Below are positions 10,530 through 23,505 of a stretch of 64,000 nt of DNA, piece after piece (the first letter of the stretch is position 1; each line of letters begins with the position of its first letter). The notes under the pieces were generated by a model. That model was given only the letters and a program-made list of their open reading frames with translations, made no database searches and was not told the DNA's origin. Where the stretch lies: assembly GCF_901933205.1 (NCBI RefSeq), contig NC_044571.1, positions 70,557,689 through 70,621,688 on the forward strand, given 5' to 3'. A program made the position numbers and the translations under genes. This DNA is from Camarhynchus parvulus. Lineage: Eukaryota; Chordata; Aves; Passeriformes; Thraupidae.

Positions 10530-13500
10530 GGGGGGAGGGCTTCTCTTGGCCGGTGTTACTCTGGCACAGTCTGGATGTCCTGCAGTAGATATTAATAGTT
10601 AGCAGGCAGGTCCCTAAGCACCAAAAGACCCAGGGAAAAGCTGCCATGCTCCTCTGTGAAACTGGGATATTTCTTCTCCTTAAAGAGACTTGTTAAACTG
10701 CCTTAGAATAACTCAAGCTTGACAAAGTGGAACTAATTTGCCTTCATTTTCCCAATCTTAAAAAACAACTTTGAAATCAGAAGGATTTTTGAGGCTATGA
10801 TATTCATTATAAAAAGTAAAGCATAAACCTGGATTTTAAGGAATTAAGTGTAATATAAGAAGTTGTAACTCTGCAGTTTGTGAGATGTTGAAATATCTGC
10901 TAGAAAAGCAAAGGATGCAGGCCTTCTCTCTGTCAAGGGTGGAGGTCACCCCTCTTCTCAAGTGGGCAGCAGAATCCTTAAAATAAGAGACTGTCTCTTT
11001 TATAATGACACTCTTCCAAACTGCTAAGCATGTCCTAGCCTGCTGTGATTTTGAATGACATATTAAGGACTGGATATAAATCCAGATCTCTACCTCTTTA
11101 AACACCACTGTTAATATCAGTTCTACTCTTTTTATTCCAGTCTTTTAATATTTTTCTTTTTTTTTCTCTTTGAGGACAACACTTTCAGAAGATAATTATT
11201 TTTATTTCCTTGATGATGCTATTCTATTTTAGCCCTTTTTTTTCCCAAATGGAGCAGAACTGGTAGTTTCACTCTGCACAATTAGTCTCTGTTTCAGTGA
11301 TCAAAAATAAATCTTGTCATCATTTTTTATTCCTACATCAGGAAAGGGTATATCAAATCTAAAGAATCAGTTCAGCGTTTGGCTAACAAAGACCAGATCC
11401 CAACCAAATCAACATTTTCCTGCTACTGAAAACATGCTATAATAACCTAACTTTAATATAATTAAAAGTATCCACCTGTTTTTTAAATAAACTGATATTC
11501 TATATTTCTTTCATGAACATTGTTATTATTACATATTTGTGTTGTGGCTTTTAAAGACCTCAGAAAAGACAGAACTCTGTTAGTGTCTTCTTGTGCTCAA
11601 AGGTACTGCATGGGAGACAGTTTGTAGCTGGTCCCTGTTCCTAAGACCTCCAGATCTGTGCTGGTAAAGAGCAGAAGATAAAACAGATACAGAGAATTGA
11701 AATGAGATGACCCAGCCTCAGATGATCCAGCAGATAAATAATGAAATTAAAATCTCATTATGTGCAGGTCTGTGCATTCCTGGTACGTTGTACCTATTCC
11801 AATTCTTCAATAACAGTATGGCTTCAGTTCAAATCTTTCTCTTTGGCATACTTTGTGTCTGAAGTTACTTGAAAAATACCTGATTAAAGTTTTAAGATGG
11901 AAACATCACATTAAGCACTGCCTGGACTGACTTTAACCTTTTCATGCAGGAGCATGGTGTCACAGCTGCACATACTATTATGTGAGGAGTGTTTTCCCCT
12001 GGAGAAACTTGTCTAATGACATACCATGCCTTCTTTTTCCTATAGGTTTCCTATTAGGTGACCTGTAGGTCCTAATACTACTGCTACAGAAATGAGCAGG
12101 AATTTCCCCACTGATTTCAAAAGATTTAAAAATACTAGACTAAAGGCAAATTATGGGAGAGTTAGTGTGCCCTCAGCATGCACTTGGCAAAAAGGAATGA
12201 AGTTGTAGGCACACAGCATTAGATCCAGTTGTCAGCACTAAATTTGAGGATTCACCTTGGCTTCCACCACAGTGCAGCACTGACCCTTAGGAATTCAGCA
12301 TTAGTGCAGGCGGGTGACATCTCTGTAACATCCCTTACACTGCAAAAGAAGGGACAGAAATTTGTTCAGTGCTCGCTGAGAAGGGTTACTGAGTTCAGGT
12401 GAACTTCCATTCTCACCATGAATGATTGAAGAAGGATCTTCACTATGAGATCTCAGGGGTACAAAGCACTAAGGCTGTTGACTGGGGTTCAAGTAATCAA
12501 GGGAGGAAGTCGACTTGGAGTGGGGTTTTTTTCACTCTCTTAAGCCATTAGTACATTCTGTGACCCAAAACCAATTTTCTGATCTGTTGCTATCTGGAGA
12601 GATCCTCTGGCTTTTGGAATGATGAGGCCCTCCTGCCACTTACCTGTTTAATTTAAGTTTTTGCAAGTTTCTTAAGTGGCTTTGATAGAAGTATTTCTTC
12701 CACACTTGAAATTTATACCAAGATTTTGAATAAAAGATTAATGAGAAATTACTGTTTTTTTAATGTAATTGTAATGTAGATGTTGATAAACCAAAGAGTA
12801 GAAGCTTTTGCCGATTACTGCAAGAAATATAATGATCTATTAGAATTTGCAACATTTGTCAGGCACACAATAAAACAACTCCTTATTGGTTATTAATTCT
12901 TGGAAAAAAGAGCTGTAATGCCAGAGGTGCTCAATAGGTTGTTTTCCAGAATAAAACCAGAAGTATCTTTTTCAGCTGATTAAAACAGCTTTCTGAGGAG
13001 GAATTAAATCTACAAGGAGGTTTGGAAGTGAAAGTTTCCCTCTGAATCAAAGCGTGATAGCTTTCAGGAGTAACAAATAATTAACATGGAATGGATGCCT
13101 GGCATTAAAGAGAATTCAAAATCAAACAAGTTACTCAGGAAAAAATTGTCCTTTGACAGAACTGGGGCTTCCAATGCATTTTAATTTTTCTGCAAACTGC
13201 ATGATGTGGAGAAAGGGGCTTCTGTGTATTGACAACTGCTTTTTTACCAAACAATTTGCACAATAGTTGATATAAAGGTTCAGGGCGAATCTGCACATTT
13301 AGTATATGTAGTGATAAATGAATTCACATTTGCGAATACTGCAGAAGACTGAGAAATGATGACAGAATAATGCTTTTGTAAAAATCAGATGTTCTCATGT
13401 AATTGTGGCAAGTACAAGTAGACAAACAGTTCTGGCTCTTCATAGTGGTCATGCTAGAGCAGCCTCTTATGGCCAGGAGCACCTGGAACCCATTTCCCAG

Positions 13501-14114
13501 CTGAACTGTTCTAACCATCAGATGGGGTGGCAGGACCGCTGCTCAGCCAAAGAGGGTGGAGCAGATGCAGCTTTTGGTACTTTTTAAGTAAAGTACCTCC
13601 CTTTTTTTAAGGAAAACCTCCCTGTTTTTCTTCAAACAACAGGGATTCTTTGGCATCTATACTTTTAAGGAAGAAAATTTCAGATCTTATTGGAAAGCCT
13701 GTGTTTAGGAATACCAAGAACTTTATAATCTTACTGTAGTTTTAGAGGCTTCTGCTTTTTTCATGTCTACTTAAGCCAGCTACCTATTAAAGAAGGCAGT
13801 TAAAGCATTGTGTCTATCAGGACAGTAATAATTTTATTGTCTTCTGGGTAGCCGCTTAGTTGTTATGAATTTGATTAACATCCTTTTTATTAAATACATA
13901 AGCTATAAATAAAACATATGTCAATTTAAAATACACTTATAAAATTAATATATTTTATTAAATACAATGCAATATTTTAATGTGACTTATTTAGCATATA
14001 ATTTTTCAAGAAAAATACTACATACTTTTAATGTGATATGCTTATCTCTTGATCTTCAGCATTTTTTTGAAAATAAGCATTAATTAACATTTTCATTGAT
14101 GTCTCTGTCTGCAG
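10530..14114. other. No gene seen; AT-rich end
   Basis: Nothing supportable until about 13880, where the sequence becomes extremely AT-rich (to 14110) with runs such as AAAATTAATATATTTTATT. That part resembles a scaffold-attachment type region by composition only. Confidence 0.5.
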
Positions 14115-14170
14115 AGATGACAGGAGAGATATTCAGCCAGTGGGATCAGAATCTGACCTACAACAATCAG
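14115..14170 (+). other. Splice-bounded 56-nt segment (possible exon)
   Basis: It follows an acceptor TCTGTCTGCAG and is followed by CAG|GTCAGT. Two frames are open. One reads DDRRDIQPVGSESDLQQS and begins by completing a codon with one base. The other starts at an ATG two bases in, reads MTGEIFSQWDQNLTYNNQ and ends in phase 0. I do not recognise either peptide. It lies just after a very AT-rich stretch (13880-14110), in which a short, less AT-rich island stands out. It could be a real small exon or chance. Confidence 0.22.
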
Positions 14171-14996
14171 GTCAGTTGCTGTTAACTTAAACATTTAATT
14201 TTCTTTTTTTCAGTTTTATAATGTTCATATAAGGTAGCTTTGAGCACAGACTTATATATTTAATTTTAATTACACAAGCAAATATTCACACAGTTTTTGT
14301 TAAGAATTTTAAATTCTGTAAGCCAGGTGTAAATAGGATTCATAAGTCTGAATGACAGAGTGCTCTGATGAGATGTCTATAATCCTTTTACCTTGGAATA
14401 TATTAACATTGGTTTGATTATAATGTATGAATACATATCATTATGAGACATCTCTGCTTCACTAACAGGCACAATTATTTGGCTTTCTATTCATGTGTAT
14501 CACGTAATACTGGTAATGATTTTCAGTCCCTTATTCCTCATTACAACACACTCTTTTTACTCCATATCTTAATATGTCAATGTTAGTGCAATGTGATCTC
14601 TTTAGTGTGAAGCAATTCAAAGGCAACTGAGTAAATTCCAAATATATTCACATAAAATACATGTCATCTTTTCTAAGATTTATATGGCTGCTACTCATAC
14701 CAGACACATCTAAAAATCACTGACTGGTACTGTGTTACTCAATTATTTAGTTATCCATTCTGGACTTAAGGATAGCTGCCTTTGATGTGTCTAATCCATC
14801 CATGGGCAGAACTAGAAGATTTTGATCTAGCTCACTTCCAGCAATTTTGATATCCACTAATATTTAGGATCAAGTTTATGGATGCCCTCAACTAACTTAA
14901 TTACATGCACTGCCCTTTCTTATTCTGGCTACCTTTTGCAACTCTTCCTTATTGTAATTACTTCATATATTTAGGCAAGGTCACATATTATGTATT

Positions 14997-15008
14997 GCGC
15001 CATCTGCA
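14997..15008 (-). promoter_or_regulatory. CTCF-like core
   Basis: The minus strand reads TGCAGATGGCGC, again a full match to the YAGRKGGCRS core without the upstream CCAS. It has the same orientation as the site at 58438. Confidence 0.2.
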
Positions 15009-18000
15009 GATGTCCTTCCTTTGAGAATGTAACAGTATCCTTTTCCATCATTCTCATTAGCTTCAGAGGGACACCTGCAAGACTCCAACTCTCATGAGGT
15101 ATGAAGGAAAATGGAGGAAAAAAAAATCTGTCTGCCACACCTTCCTCACATAGGCAGAAGTTATAAATACACCTCTCATTTCTTTTCTGAAACCTCTGAG
15201 GCGGACCAAGAGCAAGTCTCATTCAACAGAAGGCAAAGCTGGTCTGTATCCTGACTTTTCACCTTCATTACTTCTTTACACTTCTTTTGGAAAGAGAGGT
15301 GGGTGTTGGTCTGTTACTTCCCTTCCTCTACCTTTGTGGAGTAGCTACCTGTCTTCCTCTAGAACTCTTTGAAGACTTGGCCATGTAAGTTTGTTGCAGC
15401 TTCTTCACCCTTTGCAGAGCAATGATACTGAGAAAAGGGGGCAGGAGTCACAGGGAACACAAAATCCAAGAGGATGCCAAGTTCCCACAAACCAGATGGT
15501 AAGCAGTTTGTAACAGTTCTAGGTGGCAAGAGAGGCACCAAGAGGTCACCCAGCATGACTGGTGCAGACCCCAGAAAGCCCCTTCTGATTATTAGCACAA
15601 TAACAATGCTGAAAATTTGACTACCTGTTAAGTTTTGTACACTCAGCTAAAAAGGGGGAAGAAAGACTTAGGCACGTTATTTTAGAAATGTAATTACCAC
15701 TTGCAGGTTAGTCAAGTATTGCATGTTTAGAATTGGAAAATATATGTTTGACAATACTGCATATCTACAGATATATATTAAAGTGCTTCAACATGAAAAT
15801 TCTAAATAATGCTGCAAAAACTTATTAGTAATTCAGTCAAATCAACCCAACAAAGCACAGCTAAGGCTGCAGGGTGGGAGTTCACAAGCAAGATGAGCAT
15901 TGTGTGTGGCCTTGTACCAATCACTGGGGGATCAATCCCACATGTGACAGGCTGCCAGCCTAAGTAAGAAACATTGATCACTGCCCTCCAAGTGCTCTGG
16001 GAGCCAATTTCCTACCCAGCTGGCAGACCACCCATCCAGTCTGTTTCTTGCCAGCTTGCCCAGGAGGAGCTGTGGGAATGAAGTGGTATAACAGGCTGAC
16101 CTCCCTCTTCCTTCAGTAAAAAGTAAAAAAGTAATGCCAGAGCCTCTGGCAATCGTGCTGTGTGTGCAGCATGAAGGAAGAAGGGCTGTGTGGGGGTTTC
16201 CCTTGGGGCAAGGGGTGCAACTCCTGACAAATGCAGTAGTGTTCATATAATTTACACATGATTCCTCATCTTGTGCTGTTCATTTTTGTGTGACATCTGA
16301 ACCATGGAGTTTTCTTTACACAAACATTCACAGAAAGTTAAAATTAATCATGCAAATAAGTAGTGTTTCATAAACCTTTATTCTGAACTTGCACTTAAAT
16401 GGGTGATTAAATTGGCATCCACTTAAGAAACAGAAAAAACCCAAGTGGCTTATGTAATTAATTGCTTGGTAAAATATTATTCAAATTTTCAGTGTTCAAG
16501 ATCAAGAAAGAAAAAGTTAAAATCATATCCACAGAGCAACTTAACATAATTTCTATATTTGAGAAAATTAATATTATTTGGATACATTTCATAACATAAG
16601 AAGACTACTTAATTCTCTTCTGATTTTTTTAAAGATAGGGCATATCATTAAATGCTATATAAAAGAAAAAAACTCAAGCTTTATTTTTTCTTTCCTTTAG
16701 TTGCAAAAGGGCTGTGAGTAGTATTCTCTTAATTAATATGCTTATGGTGCAGACCAGTGAGGTTTAGTCTTTTGCTTAAGAACTTAATTTGACAGCCTTG
16801 GAGTGTCTTAGTTTATCTGACCTTCATTGTATAAGGAATAGTAAAAATATATACCTTAGATTTCCCAAGTGATACAGATTTATTTTCATGAGTTCTATGA
16901 ATTATAAATCCATAAACAGCAAGAAATATATTTCCTATCAAATGCATGCTTACAGGCACTCAGTTGCTGATGAAGTTGCAATTAGGAATCTGACAGATGA
17001 GGGACTAATTCCCCAGAAACAGGATTTCTTCCGTCTTCTTTTTATGAATATAGCATATGGAGGAAACAGATATGAATATGCCAGATGAATAAATTAAGAA
17101 GTCTAGGATGAAATAGAACAGCTGGAAATGTAACTGGTGATAACTAAAGGCTAATTAGCTTCAATGAGCAATTTTCCACCTGGTTTTCTATTAGCCACAT
17201 AGAAAGAGGAGCTAGAGAAATTGCATGGTGTGCATTTTCATTCTGAAATTCGATATGAACTGCTGTTCTACCTACATGGTAATTGGAAAATGATTGTCTC
17301 TTGTGGATATAAATATTAATGTGACTGATTTGCAAAAAGCCTTTCATTTTTTTTTCTAAGCATTGACTTGGCTTTGTACATTCATCATCTTACTGGAGAT
17401 GTGAGTAGTTCTTAATTTAATAGATATTTGAAATGAAGAGTCTACTTCTAAGAGTATTTTTGAATGCTAAAGCTCTTCCTCTGATACTCTTCAACAATTA
17501 TGACTAGTCTGGTATAGCCTGCTATAGCACTTCCCAATCAGCACTTTTAGATTTTTGTCCATAATCCCTGGAGCTTTTGACTATCTTAGAACATCATATG
17601 CAATGAATAATGAGGTGTTTTTTCCTGAAATAAGTAATTTAAAGAGTAGGAAAGGAACACTAGGTGCCCTACATAAAGCTTTTCACCTTATTTCACATAT
17701 CCCTATTTGTTACATTAAAAAAAACCCCAAAAATAAACCACATTACTTTTTATACATATTTCTTGCCTTCTGTATTTAGGATCCTTTGGTCCTTCAGTTT
17801 CTTTGTCATCATGTAAGAGACTGGGGTTCTGAATCCTCTCTTTTAAAGAGGACTGAGACTATGGAAGTTTGGGATGAAACATCCTCATATTACATTCAAA
17901 AGTAAAAGTCAGATGGTGGACATAAAAATGAATGTCATCTCTCAGATGACCTTTAGCTGCTCAGAAGGGAGCTGCTGCACTTTTAGTGAAAAAAAAAGGA

Positions 18001-18177
18001 TTAGTTCCTTTCTTGAGTTTTTCTCTTTTTAGATGCTTCAGATGCTTGTCCTGTTGATAAGGATGGCTAGATGTAATTGGCCATGCAAGTGTGGAAGTTG
18101 AGCAAACTAAGTAATACAAATGGAAGATGTGATGATTCACCTTCTGCCTGTTTTTCTCCATGAACTATCAGAGGAGT
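15009..18177. other. No gene seen beyond the weak 17361 segment
   Basis: Short chance frames only. 15932-16246 has overlapping minus-strand frames without splice logic. The stretch from 16250 to 17100 is AT-rich. Confidence 0.5.
17361..17400 (+). other. Splice-bounded 40-nt segment (weak exon candidate)
   Basis: A long T-rich tract ends TTTTTCTAAG (AG at 17359-17360). The donor after the segment is GAGAT|GTGAGTAG. Two frames are open, one reading IDLALYIHHLTGD. The segment is too short for the open frame to count as evidence. The site pair alone is the reason for listing it. Confidence 0.12.
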
Positions 18178-18389
18178 CACTGAGAGGGTGGTCAGTCACT
18201 GGAACAGGCTCTCCAGGGAAGTGGGCATGGCACCAATCCTGTCAGAGTACCAGGAGTGTCTGGATGACACCCTTAGTGATATGAGTTTGTTTCAGGCAGT
18301 CCTGCAAGGAGCAGAGCATTTGACTTGATGATCTTTATGTGTCCCTTTCAACCTGAGATATTTTATGATTCAAGGATGCTATGATTCTA
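18178..18389 (+). mobile_element. CR1 LINE fragment, 3' tail, sense orientation
   Basis: The plus strand reads GAGAGGGTGGTCAGTCACTG, then 'ggaacaggctctccagggaag', and later CCCTTTCAACCTGAGATATT. It ends with the degenerate octamer repeat ATGATTCTA that marks CR1 3' ends. Only about 210 bp of the tail remain. The terminal octamers are interrupted (TTATGATTCAAGGATG), in keeping with age. There is no coding potential. Confidence 0.85.
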
Positions 18390-20224
18390 CATGACTAACT
18401 TAGGTTTAGGCAGTAACATTTAGAAATCTCAAGGTCAGGTTGGGTGAATGCCACCATACATTGTCTAGGAAGTCAGGGATATCTTTCCGTTTTGAGAAGA
18501 GTGAGCAGAGACGTAAGGCTGAGGTATTTCTTTCCAGTCTTGCATTGGATACTTACTTTTGGCTTAAATGAAATACTGAAGTTTTGCTTCTAACTGAAGC
18601 AGTCTTCAGTTTTTACAAAATCAGTATGTTCCTAAGCATTGTCTTGCCCCTGGGAAAGTAGAAAGTCCATTTGCTGAGAGGCTTATAATTTACAAAGTGA
18701 TTGCCTTTCCTTTGTACAAGTGGTTTCACTGTAACTCATGTCACAGTTATTTAATTTTTTTCCTGTGTTCTTTTTTAAAGGAAACTGCCCTTAAGGACCA
18801 GTATCTAATGATCTCCTTAAGCTAAAATGTCACTCTTATTCCCCTATAGCAACTGTTTGTACTTTGGGATCATGGATAGGAAAGGGAAAATATTGACATG
18901 GGAATTCATGATACTTATATGATCAAAGACACCTCCATCTAGAAGACAAGTTGAAAGAACAATATAATTTTCGTTACTTGCCGCAACAAAGGCTTTTAAA
19001 AATAATGAACTAGAGTTGTCTTTTCTAAAAGCAAAACCCCCCCCCCGAGCCCCTGTAATTGTCAAAGGTATAGTATTCTGTTTCTTTTTAATGAGACTTC
19101 TGTAGAGCAAGTTCTTGCCAGGGTTGTTTTAAGTTTTGGCGTTCTGATTAAAGTTTAATTTTATTATAGTAATATATGAAAAAATGACTAAAACAGTCAA
19201 AATATAATTTGTGCAATGCTGTCAAATGCAGCAAATGCATTTACTCTAATGCCTCTAAGAGATGTTACAAAATTTGGAAAAATAGCATGTAAACTATTAA
19301 TAAATATTGCTGTAGTAGGAAGAGATGTGCCAAACCCAGCAGTAATGATAATAACAATCTCTGATTGTATTTCTGAGAAATGTGGCTATTTAAAAGATTG
19401 TTTGACAGAAAACATGGGGTAAAATCCCGTCATCGCTCTGACAGAAAATAAGTGTAATTCATTTTAAATAATTCTTTATCAAAAAACATAGAAACCTTGA
19501 TACCTGAAATAGCTCAAACCCCAAAACCTGTATTTTTTGAGATGCTTATATTTTGAAAACTGCTGAGGAACCATCTGATTATGGTAAAACAATTTGAAAA
19601 TAACTAAATACTCTGCAGTTTAGGCATAAAAATAACTGGCCAAGGATATTTTGTTTTCTTTTATCCTTACCTCTTTGCTGATAGGAAGCAGTGTGATCTG
19701 AGGGATAAAAGGGAAATGCAAAGTAACACTAAAATTAGCTATCACTTTTACAATGTGGGTAAAAAGGTGTCAAGAAATATTCCTTTGTTGATCTTAGGTA
19801 TCTCAGAGTAAAAGAAAGAAAAAAGTTCCTGACAGAGATGTCGTCCTAAATGTTTAAATTTTGTGATAGACTTTATTGATATGGATTTGTATGTGCAAGT
19901 GAGGTGCTTCTTTCTTTAGCTCCTGATCATGAGGTAAAAATGTTGACAAGTTCCTTGCTCAGATGATTGATGTGCATGCTGGAGTGGGGGTTTCTGTGGA
20001 AAGGCATCGTTATTGCTGGCAGATGCCTTTTTTGGCTTCAGACTTTGAGGAACAAGGAGTCCCTCTATGTACTTCGGTTTGCAAGGCCTCATGACAGCCG
20101 TCACTGGGGCAGCATAGCAGCAAATTGACAAAGGAAGTAATGAATGGAAAGGAAAATTCTAAAAGCACAGCGAAGCTACAACTCTGAGACATATGGGTCG
20201 TATTTTTCTAAAAGTTATAACTGC
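18390..20224. other. No gene seen
   Basis: Between the CR1 tail and the minisatellite there is only a C10 run and short frames. A 68-codon frame at 19216 begins with ATG but has no supporting signals. Confidence 0.5.
19037..19046. repeat. C10 homopolymer
   Basis: A run of ten C follows GCAAAA. Such runs are prone to sequencing and assembly error. Confidence 0.8.
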
Positions 20225-20811
20225 AGGAAACCTTAGGGGCATGCTGGGGACCAGGGCTCTGCAGGGTGGCAGGGCAGGGCCTGGCAGCTCTTCCGCAGTG
20301 TGAGCCAGGGCGCTGAAAATCTCTGAGGGGAATGGATGGATGGCCCCGGGAATGGGCTGAGTGGGAAGTGGCCATGGGGGTCCTGCTGGGGCCTGGCAGC
20401 TCTCCCACAGCCCCACACACCTCTGAGGGGGATGGACTCATGGCACTGGGAATGTGGTTGAGAAGTGGCCTTGGGGGTCCTGCTGGGGCCTGGCAGCCCT
20501 CACACAGGCCCACACACCTCTGAGGGGAATGGACTCATGGCACTGGGAATGTGGTTGAGAAGTGGCCGTGGGGGTCCTGCTGGGGCCTGGCAGCCCTCAC
20601 ACAGGCCCACATACCTCTGAGGGGAATGGATTCATGGCACTGGGAATGTGGGTGGGTGGGAAGTGGCCATGGAGGTCCTGGTGAGCCTGGCAGCTCTCCC
20701 ACAGCCCCACACACCTCTGAGGGGAATGGACGCATGGCCCCAGGATTATGGTGGGTGGGAAGTGGCCTTGGGGGTCCCACAGGGCCTGTTGGTGCCCACA
20801 GGTTCCCTGTC
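20225..20811. repeat. GC-rich minisatellite, about 5.5 units of 97-100 bp
   Basis: The motif CTCTGAGGGG recurs at 20321, 20421, 20518, 20615 and 20715, giving steps of 100, 97, 97 and 100 bp. Each unit carries GGAATGGA, then GTGG(G)AAGTGGCC, GGGGGTCC, GGGGCCTGGCAG and CCCACACACCT. A more divergent unit precedes the first (20225-20320) and a partial one ends near 20811. The steps are not multiples of three, so the open frames on both strands across the array (up to 119 codons) are not evolving as repeat proteins. It is a local GC island in AT-rich DNA and is likely to vary in copy number. Confidence 0.95.
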
Positions 20812-23382
20812 ACCTTAGTGTAACCCCAGCATAAAGGAAGCAGTTTGCCACAAAGAGCAGCAGTCTTTGTTGGTGTTTGGTAAGCAGTTTTCATTTTATA
20901 TCACGTTTCTGTTTTAAAATCATGGATTTTTTAAAGTGGGGTGTTGTTGAAGGTGTACTGTCTATTGGTTAGGTAAAAAACAAAGGCAGAAGGAGTGCTG
21001 GTGAGGGGGCTCTCCATTAATTAGATCTATTGCTTTCAACACTGGAAAAATAGTGCTCTGTGTCAGTGAGGAGAAGGGGAATGCCTGGCACCCCATTGTC
21101 CTGGTGAGGCTGGCACAGGGATGGAGGCCTGGAAATGGTGATTTGGCAGCATGGTTGGGTCTGTCTATAAAGCCCAAGGAACAGGAGGAAAACCATGGTC
21201 TTTGGCTGCTTCCTCCAGTGTTGATTTTCATGACTTTAAATGGTTCTGAATAACATGTTTCAGGAAGAACTTTCTAGCAGCTAGGTGTTCAGATGTATTT
21301 TGCACTACAAGAATATGTGAGAAAGATGGTATGGGTTGTGGGATAAAATTTCTGTAAAATAATGAACTATTTTATGAACAATCCAACAGCTGTTATTCTG
21401 ACTTCTGTTGTTCAGGTAGAATATTTCTTGTACAAGCAGCAAATGCATCACGTATATTTGAGAATGTTTCTATGATAAGTGACAAATTCAAAACCCAGTT
21501 CTGATTCAAAAGAAGATCAACACCACATTGGGTACTGAACATTGTGTTTTTCTGCTCTTAAGGTTGTCTGGCATGCAGCAGCATATATATGTATATACAG
21601 TGAAATATGCACAAGAATACATATAATTACTTGTATTCATAACCAACCAACCTCTGCTTTGACCATATGGTTGAGGCTATAAATGCAAGACAACTTGTGG
21701 AAAACATGTGAATACCATTTATTCCTTAAGCTAAATACAGTTGTGTTTGACTGGTGTATGTTTTGCTATCTCTTGACTCTCTTTGTACTTCATGCAAAGA
21801 GTGAGAACAGCCAGGCAAGAAGTTGTGTGTTTGAAATACACAGATTTGTATTCTCTCTGTACTCAGTATGGTATTTCTGCTTCTGCCTGAATGGGATGCT
21901 CAGTTTGAGAGACAGGTGGAGACTAAATGGGATTGAAGAGACTTAGGAGTGTTTAATATATTTCTACAGCTATTTGCCTGGCAAAGATGATGACGTTCAA
22001 TTGCATGCTAATTCCTTTGCAAAGCCAATAAAAGAGCAGATTTTTTTTCTTACAGAAACTGACTTAGAAGTGTAGCAGTGTAGACTGTTGTTGTGGGTTT
22101 TACTTTTCTTTTATTTTCTTGGTTTTTAAACTGATATCACATAAAACCTAAGTTACTGTGACCTTATTCTCCTCCACAGTTAAATGCAAGAGTAGAGAAT
22201 TTTAAGGACAAGAGGTGAAGGATTACCCAGGAGGGTGCCAGAACTCCCATTTGAGTGTATAATTTGATGAAGAATAGAGTAAAGCAGAAGATGGGCAGTG
22301 GTGAGTAGTATTTTCTGTACTGACAAAAGGGTGAATTTCCTTGTTGAAGTAAAAATGTCCTGAGACATGACTTCAGCTTGTGAATAATATGTGCTCTCTG
22401 TAATTAAGATTGGTTAAAACAGAACTTGTCTTTGACTGTAAAGAATTTAGAGAAATGAGAACAAAAATAGAATAAATTGATTTAGAGAAAATTTAAAGAA
22501 TTAACCACAAATTGGTCGTATTTGAAGCTCAAGAGAAAATTTTGACTTCTGTGAAACTGACTGAACAACTTATCTTGACTATAATGGAAACAAAGGATTA
22601 ACAAAGGATTTCAAATCTGTTTAAGAAAAGAATGTAATTTGCTTCTGGAATCAGTAGAGAGAACAAAAGAAAGAACAATTAAGAGATGAAATTTGTATCT
22701 TCTGCAATGATATATAGAACAGGACAAATTAATCTTTGACTGACGTTAAGAAATGTGATTAGACATAATTTTTTGAAATTCTGCTGCTTTGCCAAGGACG
22801 AGTTTTAGCAAACCCCTGAGGCAATAATAAAAATTACAATGTGCAGCTATTGCAGGCAGGGATTGAGGGTGCTCTTGCATGGATATGGTGTGCATAAATG
22901 ATAAGCCATAATGTTTCAGAAGTGACAGTAGGTAATGATTTTAATTTACTTTTGTCTCAATTAACTTATATTTTGACATTCTACTTAATCAAACTGAGTT
23001 TTATTTAACTTTTATCTTCTGACAACTGACCTGCTTTCTTTTCTCTCCCATTCCCACATAAAAACAGATGGCTTAATGCACAGAAGCTCATGGCCAGCAA
23101 AGCTGAATTAGCTTTGTCTATTAAATATTTTCAGAGAAAAGCAGATACTGCTTAGTATATCAAAGACGAAGAAATAATATGATTTCTAAATAAGGAATTC
23201 AACAATAACTGCAGCCCTCTCATTATAACTGTGCATATGGTCACATATAAATCCACACTCTGTACCCAGCAACTGTGATGTCAATGCCTTGATTCCATTA
23301 AGAAAGATGAGAGATGATCAGGGTTGAAACAAATGAGGTAATTATGGTCTAAAATGCATTGTCCAACAAATAACCACATGCT
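20812..23382. other. No gene seen
   Basis: Flank between the minisatellite and the ancient retroposon. A short AT-type repeat near 21582 is the only structure noted. Confidence 0.5.
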
Positions 23383-23505
23383 TGCCTGTAAGTTCTTCAA
23401 GACAAGGATTGTCTTTTTGTTCCTGTACAGCATCTAGCACAAAGGGAATCTGTGCCATGACTAAATCTCTAAACACCACTGCAGTAGAAATAATGATAAA
23501 CCATA
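23383..23505 (+). mobile_element. Ancient amniote retroposon tail (CR1-L3/MIR-like class)
   Basis: The segment reads TGTAAGTTCTTCAAGACAAG, then TTGTCTTTTTGTTCCTGTAC, then AGCATCTAGCACAA and CCATGACTAAATCTCTAAAC, and ends GCAGTAGAAATAATGATAA. This order matches a repeat very common in turtles and crocodilians. That form reads 'tgtaagctctttggggcagggact..tgtacagcgcctagcacaatgg..ccatgactggggctcctagg..aataataaat'. In birds such copies are rare and old. The similarity is clear across about 120 bp despite divergence. The exact family name is not certain from memory. The nearby open frame 23382-23660 is partly built from it. Confidence 0.65.

Noticed and set aside
20208..20894. Overlapping open frames on both strands over the minisatellite
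   Set aside because: Low stop density comes from GC-rich repeated units. Unit length is not a multiple of three, so no repeat peptide is kept in frame.
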